Below are positions 45,532 through 54,316 of a stretch of 64,000 bases of DNA, piece by piece. This DNA comes from Thiomicrorhabdus immobilis. GTDB lineage: Bacteria; Pseudomonadota; Gammaproteobacteria; Thiomicrospirales; Thiomicrospiraceae. The translations under genes were made by a program, and so were the position numbers. The notes below the pieces were generated by a model. The model did not search any database, was not told the origin of the DNA, and was given only the letters and a program-made list of their open reading frames with translations. Where the stretch lies: NCBI RefSeq assembly GCF_021654855.1, contig NZ_AP024202.1, positions 1,054,001 through 1,118,000 of the forward strand. Direction: 5' to 3'. Numbering within the stretch: position 1 is the first letter of the stretch; the number at the start of each line of letters is the position of its first letter.

Positions 45532-45732
45532 ATGGATCCAAAATTATTAGAAATCTTAGTTTGTCCCGTCAGTAAAACCAAACTCATCTTCGATAAGTCG
45601 GCGCAAGAGTTAATCTCTACCGCGGCTAATTTGGCTTTTCCTGTAAGAGACGGTATTCCCATTCTGCTTGAAGACGAAGCGCGCCAATTGAGTGCCGAAG
45701 AAGTTGAAAGCTACCGTAAACAAAAAAGCTGA
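45532..45732 (+). CDS. ycaR: Trm112-family small protein YcaR
   Basis: The 66-residue protein reads [21 protein letters not shown]...[26 protein letters not shown]. Only one Cys of the usual zinc pairs remains, as in other proteobacterial YcaR proteins. It is invariably placed between lpxK and kdsB. The precise function is not known. Confidence 0.9.
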   Translation: MDPKLLEILVCPVSKTKLIFDKSAQELISTAANLAFPVRDGIPILLEDEARQLSAEEVESYRKQKS

Positions 45733-45742
45733 TTCGTTATTT

Positions 45743-46510
45743 ATGTCCTTTACGATTATTATTCCTGCCCGTTTTGAATCAAGCCGTTTACCCGGTAAGC
45801 CGTTGATGGATATCCATGGCAAGCCGATGATTCAATGGACTTGGGAAAAAGCGAAGTCTTCAGGCGCCGCACGTGTGATTGTCGCAACCGAATCAGTTCT
45901 AGTAGAGCAGGCTTGCAAGGCATTTGGTGCGGAAGTGATTATGACTCGTGCCGACCACCAATCGGGCACCGAACGTATTGCCGAAGTGATTGATCTGGCT
46001 GGGATTTCAGGCGATGAGATTTTGGTGAATGTTCAGGGTGATGAGCCAATGCTGCCTGCAGAACTTATCCATCAGGTGGCTGAAGGATTGGAACAACATC
46101 CAGAAATCTCCATGGCCACCTTGTGCGAACCGATTGTCGATATTGCCACGGTGTTTGATCCCAATGCGGTTAAAGTCAGCCGAGATGTGGCTAATCGTGC
46201 CATCAACTTCAGCCGGGCACCTTTGCCATGGTCTCGTGATACCTTTGCCGCTGAACATAAAACCATGCCAACCAATTGGGCCTATAAACGCCATATCGGT
46301 TTATACGCTTATCGTGCGGGTTTTGTAAAACAGTATGTGGCCTGGCCAGAGTGTGACTTGGAACATGTTGAGAAGCTGGAACAATTGCGCGTGTTATGGC
46401 ATGGCGAAAAAATTCTGGTGTTGGATGCGCATTGCGATGCGGGAGTCGGTGTGGATACCGAGGCGGATTTAAAGCAAGTGCGTTTACTTTTACAAGACAA
46501 AACGCTTTGA
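45743..46510 (+). CDS. kdsB: 3-deoxy-manno-octulosonate cytidylyltransferase
   Basis: KdsB makes CMP-Kdo for LPS inner-core synthesis. MSFTIIIPARFESSRLPGKPLMDIHGKPMIQW is the conserved nucleotide-binding start; NVQGDEP and HIGLYAYR follow. The ORF extends upstream into ycaR in another frame, but the ATG at 45743, ten bases after the ycaR stop, gives the standard 255 residues. Confidence 0.95.
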   Translation: MSFTIIIPARFESSRLPGKPLMDIHGKPMIQWTWEKAKSSGAARVIVATESVLVEQACKAFGAEVIMTRADHQSGTERIAEVIDLAGISGDEILVNVQGDEPMLPAELIHQVAEGLEQHPEISMATLCEPIVDIATVFDPNAVKVSRDVANRAINFSRAPLPWSRDTFAAEHKTMPTNWAYKRHIGLYAYRAGFVKQYVAWPECDLEHVEKLEQLRVLWHGEKILVLDAHCDAGVGVDTEADLKQVRLLLQDKTL

Positions 46511-46540
46511 AAGCCAATCACTCAATGATAATTTATCACT

Positions 46541-46747
46541 ATGTTTAAATACCTGACTTTATTAGCGGTTGTCTATTTCTTCTACTGGCTAATCAAACAG
46601 AAAATGCGTAACCGCAAGTTAGAATCTCAAGGCATCGTGGTCGAGCAGAAGGGCATGCGCCCGATTACCCTGATGAGTATCGTCATGGTGGTGATGTATG
46701 GCGGCTATATGATTTACTTTTTATTGTTTCAAAACCAGTCGGGTTAA
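46541..46747 (+). CDS. Small two-helix membrane protein, unknown
   Basis: The 68-residue product has two hydrophobic segments (about 4-18 and 43-62) joined by a basic linker (KQKMRNRKLESQG). I do not recognise the family. It starts 30 bases after kdsB and ends four bases before cobU, so it is probably translated as part of this run. Confidence 0.6.
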   Translation: MFKYLTLLAVVYFFYWLIKQKMRNRKLESQGIVVEQKGMRPITLMSIVMVVMYGGYMIYFLLFQNQSG

Positions 46748-46751
46748 GATT

Positions 46752-47294
46752 GTGTTGCACTTTATCTTAGGCGGCGCTCGTTCGGGTAAAAGTCGCTTTG
46801 CTGAAAATCTAGCCAAGCAGTTTGAATCTCAAGGTAAGACGGTGTTTTATGTTGCCACCGCAACAACACAATATGTCGATGAGAACGACCAAACTCAGGT
46901 TAATCAAGAGATGCTACAACGCATCGAGATTCATCAATCCGACCGTCCAAGCCATTGGCAAACCATCGAATCCCCAATCCATCTCAGCAAAACCTTGCGA
47001 AGTTTAGATAGTCAAAACCACTGTATCTTGATTGATTGCTTAACGCTGTGGAGTTTGAATCTACTTGAAGCCGATTCAATGCAATCTGAAAAGCGGAATT
47101 TAATGGCGTGTCTAGCCACTTTATCGGCTGAGGTCATTATGGTGAGCAATGAAGTCGGTATGGGTATTGTGCCATTGGGTGAGTTTACTCGTCAGTATGT
47201 GGACGAGTTGGGGCGATTGCATCAAGAGATTGCAGCAGCGTCCCAGAACATGATCTTTATGGTGGCAGGGCAACCTATTACCGTAAAAAATTGA
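46752..47294 (+). CDS. cobU: Bifunctional adenosylcobinamide kinase / guanylyltransferase
   Basis: CobU phosphorylates adenosylcobinamide and then adds GMP to activate it for nucleotide-loop assembly. The P-loop ILGGARSGKSRFAE is at the N-terminus. VFYVATATTQ, IDCLTLW and VSNEVGMGIVP are family motifs. It has 180 residues, with a GTG start at 46752. Unlike the reverse cobalamin operon, no riboswitch lies in front of it; it appears to be read from the kdsB side. Confidence 0.93.
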   Translation: MLHFILGGARSGKSRFAENLAKQFESQGKTVFYVATATTQYVDENDQTQVNQEMLQRIEIHQSDRPSHWQTIESPIHLSKTLRSLDSQNHCILIDCLTLWSLNLLEADSMQSEKRNLMACLATLSAEVIMVSNEVGMGIVPLGEFTRQYVDELGRLHQEIAAASQNMIFMVAGQPITVKN

Positions 47295-47428
47295 CTACCG
47301 TAAAAGCTTGAGTAGTCGTTTCTTGTAGCACATCCCGTTCTTATCAGGGGTTACTTCAAAGCACTTTTTAAGATTAGTAAATTTATGCTGAATCGCGATT
47401 AATGCACTTTAAAATATGAAATAGTTTT

Positions 47429-48454
47429 ATGAAACCGATTGATACCATCAGTATGGAATTGGCGCAACAACGTCAAAATTCGCTTACCAAACCGCCCGGT
47501 TCTTTAGGGCAACTGGAGGCTATCGCCATTCAGTTAGCCGCTTGCCAAGGCACATCTTGTCCGCAAATCAAACAGCCGTGGATAAGTGTATTTGCCGCCG
47601 ATCATGGCATTACCGAAGAGGGGGTTTCCGCCTTTCCAGCAGTGGTGACACAAGAGATGGTTAAAAACTTTTCTGCTGGCGGTGCGGCGATAACGGTTAT
47701 CTCTAAGCAAGAGAAAGCCTATTTTGAGGTGGTGGATGTTGGGGTGTTCAATGATGTCTCACCTTTGCCTAATTTAGTCTCTGAACGGGTGGCGCCAGGA
47801 AGTTTTAACTTTGCCCAACAGCCAGCGATGAATCAAACCATGTTGGCTCAAGCGATGCAGGTAGGCAAAAACGCGGTTGCCCGTGCTCTATCAAAAGGTG
47901 CCGACCTGTTTATTGCCGGTGAAATGGGCATTGGCAATACCAGTTCTGCGGCGGTCATTATCAGTCAGCTTTGTCAGTTACCCTTAGCGAATTTAGTGGG
48001 GCGCGGCACCGGGGTAAATGATGAACAGTTGTTGCATAAGTACAAGGTATTGAAGGCCGCTTTGAATTTACATCAGGCAGATATGCAAACACCTGAAGAC
48101 GTTTTACGTTGTATTGGAGGGTTGGAAATTGCCGCCTTGACGGGGGCTTATTTAGAGTGCGCCCGCGAGGGGTTGCCGATGGTGGTGGATGGTGTGATTG
48201 CCTGTGCGGCCGCACTTTTGGCGTATGAGATGCAACCCGCAGTAAAACCATGGATGTTGTTTGGCCATCAATCGATAGAACCGGCACAGCAGGCTGTGTT
48301 TAAACATATCGACGTGACGCCGATATTAGACTTGGAAATGCGATTAGGTGAGGGTTCTGGCGCCGCAATGGCGTTGCCAATCATTCGTTTGGCCTGTGCG
48401 TTACACGCCAATATGGCGACTTTTGAGGAGGCCCAGGTATCCGATGCGCATTGA
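47429..48454 (+). CDS. cobT: Nicotinate-nucleotide:dimethylbenzimidazole phosphoribosyltransferase
   Basis: CobT joins nicotinate mononucleotide and 5,6-dimethylbenzimidazole to give alpha-ribazole phosphate. SLTKPPGSLGQLE, FAADHGITEEGVSAFP, GEMGIGNTSSAA, VGRGTGV and the catalytic-Glu loop LGEGSGAAMALP are all present in 341 residues. The need for dimethylbenzimidazole matches the BluB domain encoded at 54.3 kb. cobC overlaps its last 11 bases. Confidence 0.95.
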   Translation: MKPIDTISMELAQQRQNSLTKPPGSLGQLEAIAIQLAACQGTSCPQIKQPWISVFAADHGITEEGVSAFPAVVTQEMVKNFSAGGAAITVISKQEKAYFEVVDVGVFNDVSPLPNLVSERVAPGSFNFAQQPAMNQTMLAQAMQVGKNAVARALSKGADLFIAGEMGIGNTSSAAVIISQLCQLPLANLVGRGTGVNDEQLLHKYKVLKAALNLHQADMQTPEDVLRCIGGLEIAALTGAYLECAREGLPMVVDGVIACAAALLAYEMQPAVKPWMLFGHQSIEPAQQAVFKHIDVTPILDLEMRLGEGSGAAMALPIIRLACALHANMATFEEAQVSDAH

Positions 48455-49091
48455 GCTTTTGCGTCATGGCGAGTGTGATGACCAGGCCTGGTTAAGAGGC
48501 CGTGTGGATTCTGCTCTGGGTGAACAGGGGTGGCTACAAATGCATAACCAGTTAAAACTTTTGTATGTGACGGATAAATCGGAGTTGGATAAACCCAATA
48601 TGGTTAAAGCGGATGTAGTGATCTCTTCACCCGCTAAACGTTGTGCTGAATTTGCCCAAAAAATTTATGACCAGGCCTGCTCAGATAATCTTGTGGTTGC
48701 AGCCCCGTGGCAAGAGCGCGATTTTGGGGTGTTTGATGGCTTGCCGTTTGACAGGGTGCAGCAGAAATATCCACAAGAATTAGAACGGTATCTACAAAAC
48801 CCCTATAAAAATCCCATCCCTAAAGCAGAGAGTTTTGCTGACTTCAAAACCCGGATTCAGCAGGCCTGGTCAAATTTAATTCATTCAGATTATCAGTCCG
48901 TTTTATTGGTTACGCACAGCGGTCCGATGCGTTTGGTCTTGCAGCAGATTTTAGGATTTCCCGACCAACAACTGTTTCAGCTTGAACTGGGTTATGGCGC
49001 GCGAATTTCGATTGACGTGATTCCAACCGACACGCAGCCATTTTGTAAGCTTGTCGAAATCGTGCAATCAAAGACACAAGCAATAGGGTAA
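48444..49091 (+). CDS. cobC: Alpha-ribazole phosphatase (histidine phosphatase)
   Basis: CobC removes the phosphate from alpha-ribazole phosphate. The catalytic His is in ELLRHGECDD and the second in VTHSGPMRLV. The frame is open far upstream, but ATG 48444 starts directly at MRIELLRHGE, overlaps cobT by 11 bases and gives 215 residues. Three palindrome copies (cores at 48483, 48672 and 48861) are spaced exactly 189 bases apart within this gene and encode QAW, QAC and QAW. Confidence 0.9.
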   Translation: MRIELLRHGECDDQAWLRGRVDSALGEQGWLQMHNQLKLLYVTDKSELDKPNMVKADVVISSPAKRCAEFAQKIYDQACSDNLVVAAPWQERDFGVFDGLPFDRVQQKYPQELERYLQNPYKNPIPKAESFADFKTRIQQAWSNLIHSDYQSVLLVTHSGPMRLVLQQILGFPDQQLFQLELGYGARISIDVIPTDTQPFCKLVEIVQSKTQAIG

Positions 49092-49093
49092 AA

Positions 49094-49831
49094 ATGAAAC
49101 CATTCTGGCTAGCGTTACAATTTATGAGTCGTTTACCGACACCGCAATTTGATTCTATCTCTGCACAAGAGATGGGGCGGTCGATTCAATTTTTCCCGAT
49201 TGTGGGGCTGATTGTCGGGAGTGTTTTGGTCGCCAGCGCACAGCTGCACTTTTTTTTGCCCAATGAGATTGTCGCGGGTTTGGTGTTAGCTGTATGGGCT
49301 TGGGTAACCGGCGCTTTGCATCTGGATGGTTTGGCTGATACCGCCGATGGCTGGCTGGGCGGAGTAGGTAACCAACAACGCGCTTTGGAAATTATGAAAG
49401 ACAGCCGTATCGGCACTGGAGGCGGTGTTGCTTTAGTGATTATTCTCTTATTGAAATGGTTGGCCTTAACCTATTTGATTGTAGCCCAGTCGTGGCTCTG
49501 GTTATTGTTTATTCCGCTTATAGCCCGAGTTGCCGCTATTGGACTGATGCCGTTTACACCTTACGTCAGTTTGCAAGGTTTGGCGGAAGAGATGGTGTTA
49601 AACCTCAATCGCTGGGGAGTGTTTGTTTGGTTGGGGTTAGTATTGCTCGTATTGATTTGGCTAGCTTGGCCATTGGCTTTGGGGTTGATCGGAGTCTGGT
49701 TATGGATGCGTTGGTTGATGATACGCATAACCGGGGGCATGACTGGCGATACCGCTGGGGCAATGACCGAAGTGATGGAGCTGGCGATGATGATTGGCTT
49801 GATTGCCTTTTTGGGTTTAGCGAACTCTTGA
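49094..49831 (+). CDS. cobS: Adenosylcobinamide-GDP ribazoletransferase (cobalamin synthase)
   Basis: CobS is the membrane enzyme that joins adenosylcobinamide-GDP and alpha-ribazole. FMSRLPTPQF starts the protein; GALHLDGLADTADGWLGG is the Mg-binding motif and KDSRIGTGGGVAL follows. Six or so hydrophobic helices are visible. It starts two bases after cobC. The gene converges on the reverse operon with 88 bases between and no clear terminator. Confidence 0.94.
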   Translation: MKPFWLALQFMSRLPTPQFDSISAQEMGRSIQFFPIVGLIVGSVLVASAQLHFFLPNEIVAGLVLAVWAWVTGALHLDGLADTADGWLGGVGNQQRALEIMKDSRIGTGGGVALVIILLLKWLALTYLIVAQSWLWLLFIPLIARVAAIGLMPFTPYVSLQGLAEEMVLNLNRWGVFVWLGLVLLVLIWLAWPLALGLIGVWLWMRWLMIRITGGMTGDTAGAMTEVMELAMMIGLIAFLGLANS

Positions 49832-49919
49832 TAAATCCCAGGTTTTGGTGATTTGAATAAGTCTTGCTACCGCGATTAATGGCTTTCAAACGCAATTTCA
49901 ATCAGATTCAATCAAGTCG

Positions 49920-50798
49920 TTATGGTTGTGTTTTGCGGACTTTATCGATTGTTTGGCACAAGCCTTCTATACTTTCAATCAAACGTTCGGTAGAGCGTTG
50001 AAATGTATCTGCATTTAACAGATAAATATGCTTGTTTTTCACCGCTTTCAAATTTGACCATTTTTGCCAATCTTTTAACCAGGCCTGCTGCACCGCTTTG
50101 AGTCCACCTAATAAAATGGTGTCAGGGTCCTTGGCAATCACACTTTCAATATTCACCTCTGCAGCCAATATCGGTAAATCCTCAAACACGTTGGTGGCAC
50201 CACAAATATTCAACGCCTGACTAATGAATTGTGAGCCGTTGATGGTCATTATCGGCGCATTCCAAATTTGGTAGAAAGCGCTGACCTTAGGTTTTGACTG
50301 GTAGGTCAATGCTAAACGTTCAAGTTGAATCTCTAAGCGCTTGGCCACTGAATCGGCTATCGTCTGGCTTTGTAGCTGTTCGCCAAAAAAACGGATCTCT
50401 TTAGGGATGTCAGCCAATTTATAAGGTTCGGAATAGATGACTTTAAACCCAAGTTGTTCAAGCTTTTCTATGTCTTTAATGCGGTTACCGCTACGCCAAG
50501 CGATAATTAAATCGGGGTTGAGTTGAATGATTTTTTCGATATTAAGCGCATGATAACTGCCGACGTTTTCGATTTTTAAGGCGGCGGCAGGGTAGTCAGA
50601 ATAACTGACCACTCCAACCACTTTATCGCCCGCACCGGCGGAAAACAGCATTTCGGTAATATGTGGGGCTAACGAGATAACACGCTGCGGAGCATTTTGC
50701 GCCTGACTTAATGAAGTATAAACAAGCAGGTATAAGCCACTCAGCAAGACAGCAAGGTGCTGCGTAAGCTTGGATCTAAATGGAAAATCAAACAACAT
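49920..50798 (-). CDS. BtuF-like cobalamin substrate-binding protein (copy 1)
   Basis: This periplasmic protein of the helical-backbone type has a signal segment ending LSQAQ. Core motifs are RVISLAPHITEMLFSAGAGDKVVGVVSYSDYPAAA, LNPDLIIAW and KNKHIYLLNADTFQRST. It probably binds cobalamin or cobinamide and hands it to an ABC importer. It is the last gene of the riboswitch operon and overlaps cbiB by 11 bases. No btuC or btuD is in the window. A palindrome copy at 50079 encodes QAW. Confidence 0.85.
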   Translation of the reverse strand: MLFDFPFRSKLTQHLAVLLSGLYLLVYTSLSQAQNAPQRVISLAPHITEMLFSAGAGDKVVGVVSYSDYPAAALKIENVGSYHALNIEKIIQLNPDLIIAWRSGNRIKDIEKLEQLGFKVIYSEPYKLADIPKEIRFFGEQLQSQTIADSVAKRLEIQLERLALTYQSKPKVSAFYQIWNAPIMTINGSQFISQALNICGATNVFEDLPILAAEVNIESVIAKDPDTILLGGLKAVQQAWLKDWQKWSNLKAVKNKHIYLLNADTFQRSTERLIESIEGLCQTIDKVRKTQP

Positions 50799-51717
50799 AA
50801 AATATCATCAGTAAACTGAACAATGTGAACACCACCACAGCATCGATTTTATTACGTAACTTTAAAGCGGTTTGTAAATGTTTGGCGGTAATTTGCTGGG
50901 GTTGTGATGGCTCTCCGAAATAGGCTTTGTGTTTCAGTTCTCCAAAATAATACGTATCGCCGCCCAATTGACATTGGCAATGTAACGCCATCGCACTGAT
51001 GGGATGGCCGGCATTGGGGCTATCGTGCTTTTTTCCATAAGGATAGAATTTCGATAAATGGCTTTTGGCACTTAAAATCATAATCAACAATGCGGTTATC
51101 CTTGCCGGAATCCAGTTTAACAGGTCATCCATTTTGGCGGAGGCCTTACCAAAATCTGCATAGCGAGCATTACGATAGCCCACCATCGAATCTAACGTAT
51201 TGACGGCCTTATAAACCACCAGGCCTGGTAAGCCGGCTAATAAAAACCAAAAAAGTGGGGCGATATAGCCATCACTCAAATTTTCAGCGTAGGTTTCAAT
51301 GCCAGCTTTGTAGCAATCACCATCGCTTAAGGATTGGGTATCTCGGCTGACCAACATCGCCACGGCCTGCCTTTTGTCGGGATTGTTAATCAATGCATTG
51401 ACGGAATCAAATAACATGCGATGTGCCAATAGCATGGAGGCGAACAATCCGGTGAACAGAATATTGAGCAGGCCTGGTAATTGAACAAAAAAGTAAACCA
51501 ACACACCGCTAAACCCTAAACAGAGCAGTAATAGACTCGCTAACAGCAGCACGCCACGTAATTGAGTGGCTTGGTAAAAATGGCGTTCAAAAAAGCTAAT
51601 CCAATCGCCCATCAAAATAACCGGGTGACGAATCCCTTTGAACTCGCCAAACAGACGGTCCACTAAAACAGCGAGCAACGCGCTGGTTAAAATCAATTCG
51701 AAATCAAATAGCAACAT
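50788..51717 (-). CDS. cbiB: Adenosylcobinamide-phosphate synthase CbiB
   Basis: CbiB attaches aminopropanol phosphate to adenosylcobyric acid. The 309-residue membrane protein has about five hydrophobic helices. The motifs are AVLVDRLFGEFKGIRHPVILMGDWI, ETYAENLSDGYIAPLFW, LDSMVGYRNARYADFGKASAKMDDLLNWIPAR and SPNAGHPISAMA. It overlaps the aminotransferase gene by 14 bases and the BtuF-like gene by 11. Two palindrome copies (51219, 51469) encode PGLV and PGLL. Confidence 0.94.
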   Translation of the reverse strand: MLLFDFELILTSALLAVLVDRLFGEFKGIRHPVILMGDWISFFERHFYQATQLRGVLLLASLLLLCLGFSGVLVYFFVQLPGLLNILFTGLFASMLLAHRMLFDSVNALINNPDKRQAVAMLVSRDTQSLSDGDCYKAGIETYAENLSDGYIAPLFWFLLAGLPGLVVYKAVNTLDSMVGYRNARYADFGKASAKMDDLLNWIPARITALLIMILSAKSHLSKFYPYGKKHDSPNAGHPISAMALHCQCQLGGDTYYFGELKHKAYFGEPSQPQQITAKHLQTALKLRNKIDAVVVFTLFSLLMIFYVV

Positions 51718-52816
51718 CGGTTATCGGTTCTTGGGTTAAATCTTCCAGCTGCGACCAGCTGGCGAGTAAACGGTTGTGGCTGGCTTCATCTTTGACGGCA
51801 AGGCGCAAGCTGTAATCGCCTAAACCAAAGTTTTGGCAGTCACGCACCAAAATACCGGTTTTAGCCAAAGCTTGTTGAATCACCTGAGCTTTAATGCGGG
51901 TTTTGACTAAAATAAAATTGACCTGGCCTGGGTAAATAGTCTTTACCAACGGAGATTCTTGCAGGGCTCGAATCAAATCGGTTTTAAGTTGCGTTTGTAG
52001 GATATGGTTTTGACTTTCCAGGCTGTGATCTTGCATCCGTTGCAATAATAAAGCTTGGTCTATGGCCGAAACCGGCCAGTGAGCTTGAGGCCATTGCGTT
52101 AAAAAATCCGGGTGGGCAAACACCGCACCTACCCGTAACCCCGGGCAGGCGTAATACTTGGTGAGCGATTGCAAAACAATCAGTTTTGGCCAAGTATCTA
52201 GTAATGAACGGCCGCTAATTTTAGGGTCAAAGCTGATAAAGGGTAAAAACGATTCATCGAGCAATACCCAGCAGTCTTGTTGTTGCCATAAATCAAACAA
52301 CGGTTTCAACTCTTGTAAACTCACATAACGTCCGTCCGGGGTAGAGGGATTGACCCAAACCACCAAACTGTTTTTGGCAATCGGTATCTGTGCCAATTTT
52401 TCAATTGAGTTGGCTGAAAATGCCGATTCTTGAGTCTGGCTGAGGCGTTCGATACGTTGGATTTTCGAACCGTAAGATAAGGCCACCCGCTCATATTCTC
52501 CAAAAATAGGTGTATATAACACAGTGTTTTTTGGGCGCAAATAGGCGAACAGATTGAGAATGGCACTGGAAATGCCATTGCTGACGGTTATGCAGTCTCT
52601 GTCAATTTGAAAACGGTTTTGTATGGTGTTGATAAGCGATTGATGTGTTGAGTCTGGATAGTGGAGCAAAGCCAGCGGATTAAAGTGCGGCGCTTCTGCA
52701 AAAAACCAAGGTGCGATGCTAGCAGAAAAATCCACACACTCGGTTAAGGCTTCATCAGCAGATAAGCCTTGTTGAGCTGCCAGTGTATAGATTTGTCCAC
52801 CATGATCGAATGCCAT
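51704..52816 (-). CDS. cobD: L-threonine-O-3-phosphate decarboxylase (CobD type)
   Basis: This class I aminotransferase-fold PLP enzyme supplies (R)-1-amino-2-propanol phosphate for CbiB. Lys220 in SLTKYYACPGLRVG is the PLP lysine. WVNPSTPDGR and LLDESFLPF are family motifs. The 370 residues and the position beside cbiB support this over histidinol-phosphate aminotransferase. Its ATG shares a base with the cobO stop (TAATG). Confidence 0.9.
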   Translation of the reverse strand: MAFDHGGQIYTLAAQQGLSADEALTECVDFSASIAPWFFAEAPHFNPLALLHYPDSTHQSLINTIQNRFQIDRDCITVSNGISSAILNLFAYLRPKNTVLYTPIFGEYERVALSYGSKIQRIERLSQTQESAFSANSIEKLAQIPIAKNSLVVWVNPSTPDGRYVSLQELKPLFDLWQQQDCWVLLDESFLPFISFDPKISGRSLLDTWPKLIVLQSLTKYYACPGLRVGAVFAHPDFLTQWPQAHWPVSAIDQALLLQRMQDHSLESQNHILQTQLKTDLIRALQESPLVKTIYPGQVNFILVKTRIKAQVIQQALAKTGILVRDCQNFGLGDYSLRLAVKDEASHNRLLASWSQLEDLTQEPITDVAI

Positions 52817-53436
52817 TATAAATCGACACCTTTTTGCGCTTTAATACCGCTTTTGTAGGCGTGTTTTTCGTCTTTGATTTCCGAAACCGTATCGGCCAGT
52901 TCACGCAGTTCGGCAATCGCCGAGCGACCGGTAACCACCACATGTTGCATCTCGGGGCGTTCGCTTAAGGTATTGAGCACCACGTCTTTATCCAGATAGT
53001 CATAACTTAATAGATAGGTTAGTTCATCTAATACCACCAAGTCGTAACTTGGATCCTGCAACATTTTAGTGGCAATCTGCCAGGCGCGTTCAGAGGTTTC
53101 AATATCACTGGTGCGGTTTTGGGTGTCCCAGGTGAATCCATCGCCCAATACATGCCATTCACAATTCGGTTGGGCGTTGAAAAAGGCCTCTTCACCCGTG
53201 TCGGTTCGGCTTTTAATAAATTGGCAAACCCCCACTTTCATGCCATGACCTAAAGCACGTGCGACCATTCCAAAGCCCGAAGTGGATTTGCCTTTGCCGT
53301 TGCCGGTAATCACTAATAAAATCCCTTTTTCTGTATCGGCACGGGCAATAGCGGCATCGATTTGGGCTTTTTTACGCTCCATTCGCACTTTGTGATAATG
53401 GTTTTTTCTATCTTCAGCGGACATTGAGTTTGTCAT
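52816..53436 (-). CDS. cobO: Cob(I)alamin adenosyltransferase (CobA/CobO/BtuR)
   Basis: The enzyme puts the adenosyl group on corrinoids. The P-loop GNGKGKST is at residues 45-52 and VLDELTYLLSYDYLD and VVVTGRSA follow. It has 206 residues, the usual length, with an N-terminal corrinoid-clamp segment (HYHKVRMERKKAQ). It lies in the middle of the riboswitch-led operon. Confidence 0.95.
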   Translation of the reverse strand: MTNSMSAEDRKNHYHKVRMERKKAQIDAAIARADTEKGILLVITGNGKGKSTSGFGMVARALGHGMKVGVCQFIKSRTDTGEEAFFNAQPNCEWHVLGDGFTWDTQNRTSDIETSERAWQIATKMLQDPSYDLVVLDELTYLLSYDYLDKDVVLNTLSERPEMQHVVVTGRSAIAELRELADTVSEIKDEKHAYKSGIKAQKGVDL

Positions 53437-53482
53437 GGGAATCCTTTTTGCCTAGTTTAAACAGGGTGGCTAGCGTTTAATT

Positions 53483-54316
53483 TCATTGCCAAAGTGGGTT
53501 ATCTTTAAGTTGTTGCAACCCTTTTAACAGAAGCGGTGCGGGTTGTAAAAAATTTGTGCCATCTAAGGTCACAATTTGTGTCCCTTGTGGCAATTTCATT
53601 AAACGGCAAGCGGGCGCAAGTTGGCGTTCAAAAATAAACACCAAGTTGGGTTGGGTTTGTTGAATCAAGATTTCCAATTGATTGGCAATTTTAGTTTCCG
53701 GTAAATGAGTGATGCGTTTTTGCTTGCCGACCACTTCGAAGCCAGCTTCTGTGAACAAATCCGCCAACCAGGATGATTTACCAAAAGCATAAGGTTGACC
53801 ACCGCAAGAGGAGATTAGTAACGCTTTAGGTGGGCTTGTATGCTTGGTATTTATGGTTCTGATTTGGGTGGCTTGGCTACGCCATGCAGAGGGAAACGCT
53901 TGGGCAAGTTGCAATGCATCAGCATCGTCACTGTGTCTGGCGATATCCATTAGATTGTCCTCAACCTGTTGCATAGAGTCAAAACTGTGTAAACGTAACG
54001 CGGTTTTGACATTGGGTTGAATCGCTTCAAAATCGGTTAATTTCGTCCAATCTGAGGTAATCCATAAATCGGCTTTGAGTTTAGCAATTGCCTCACTATC
54101 TGGGTCAAACAAGCCGCCAGTATCGACCAAACCCAAGGATTTGTCATAGCGACTGGCACCCACCATACAAGGCTTTAAGCCTAAATAGTCTAGCTGATGA
54201 GTGATATAGGGCGATTGACTGATAATACGTGGACAGTCGGCAAATATGGCTGTGCTGGTAAACAAGCTGATTAGGCTTATCATGCCTATTAAGGGGGGTA
54301 TCACTTTATTTGTCAT
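53483..54316 (-). CDS. BtuF-like substrate-binding protein (copy 2)
   Basis: The frame opens at 54403, but ATG 54316 ([19 protein letters not shown]) starts a clear signal peptide and overlaps the cobQ stop by 11 bases. The mature part ([33 protein letters not shown]) follows the helical-backbone metal-receptor pattern. It is only distantly like copy 1, with extra cysteines. It probably binds a corrinoid, but another metal complex is possible. No permease or ATPase lies nearby. Confidence 0.78.
   Translation of the reverse strand: MTNKVIPPLIGMISLISLFTSTAIFADCPRIISQSPYITHQLDYLGLKPCMVGASRYDKSLGLVDTGGLFDPDSEAIAKLKADLWITSDWTKLTDFEAIQPNVKTALRLHSFDSMQQVEDNLMDIARHSDDADALQLAQAFPSAWRSQATQIRTINTKHTSPPKALLISSCGGQPYAFGKSSWLADLFTEAGFEVVGKQKRITHLPETKIANQLEILIQQTQPNLVFIFERQLAPACRLMKLPQGTQIVTLDGTNFLQPAPLLLKGLQQLKDNPLWQ

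Noticed and set aside
47295-47428. Possible second cobalamin riboswitch or terminator between cobU and cobT
   Set aside because: None of the conserved riboswitch blocks is present. The only hairpin (GACTAC/GTAGTC) is weak and lacks a T-run.
4248-53170. AGGCCT hexamers without CAGG/CCTG flanks (near 4248, 27910, 34008, 37155, 39015, 39043, 43194, 44829, 51141, 53164)
   Set aside because: The bare hexamer is expected about 15 times by chance in 64 kb, so these are not counted as copies of the palindrome.
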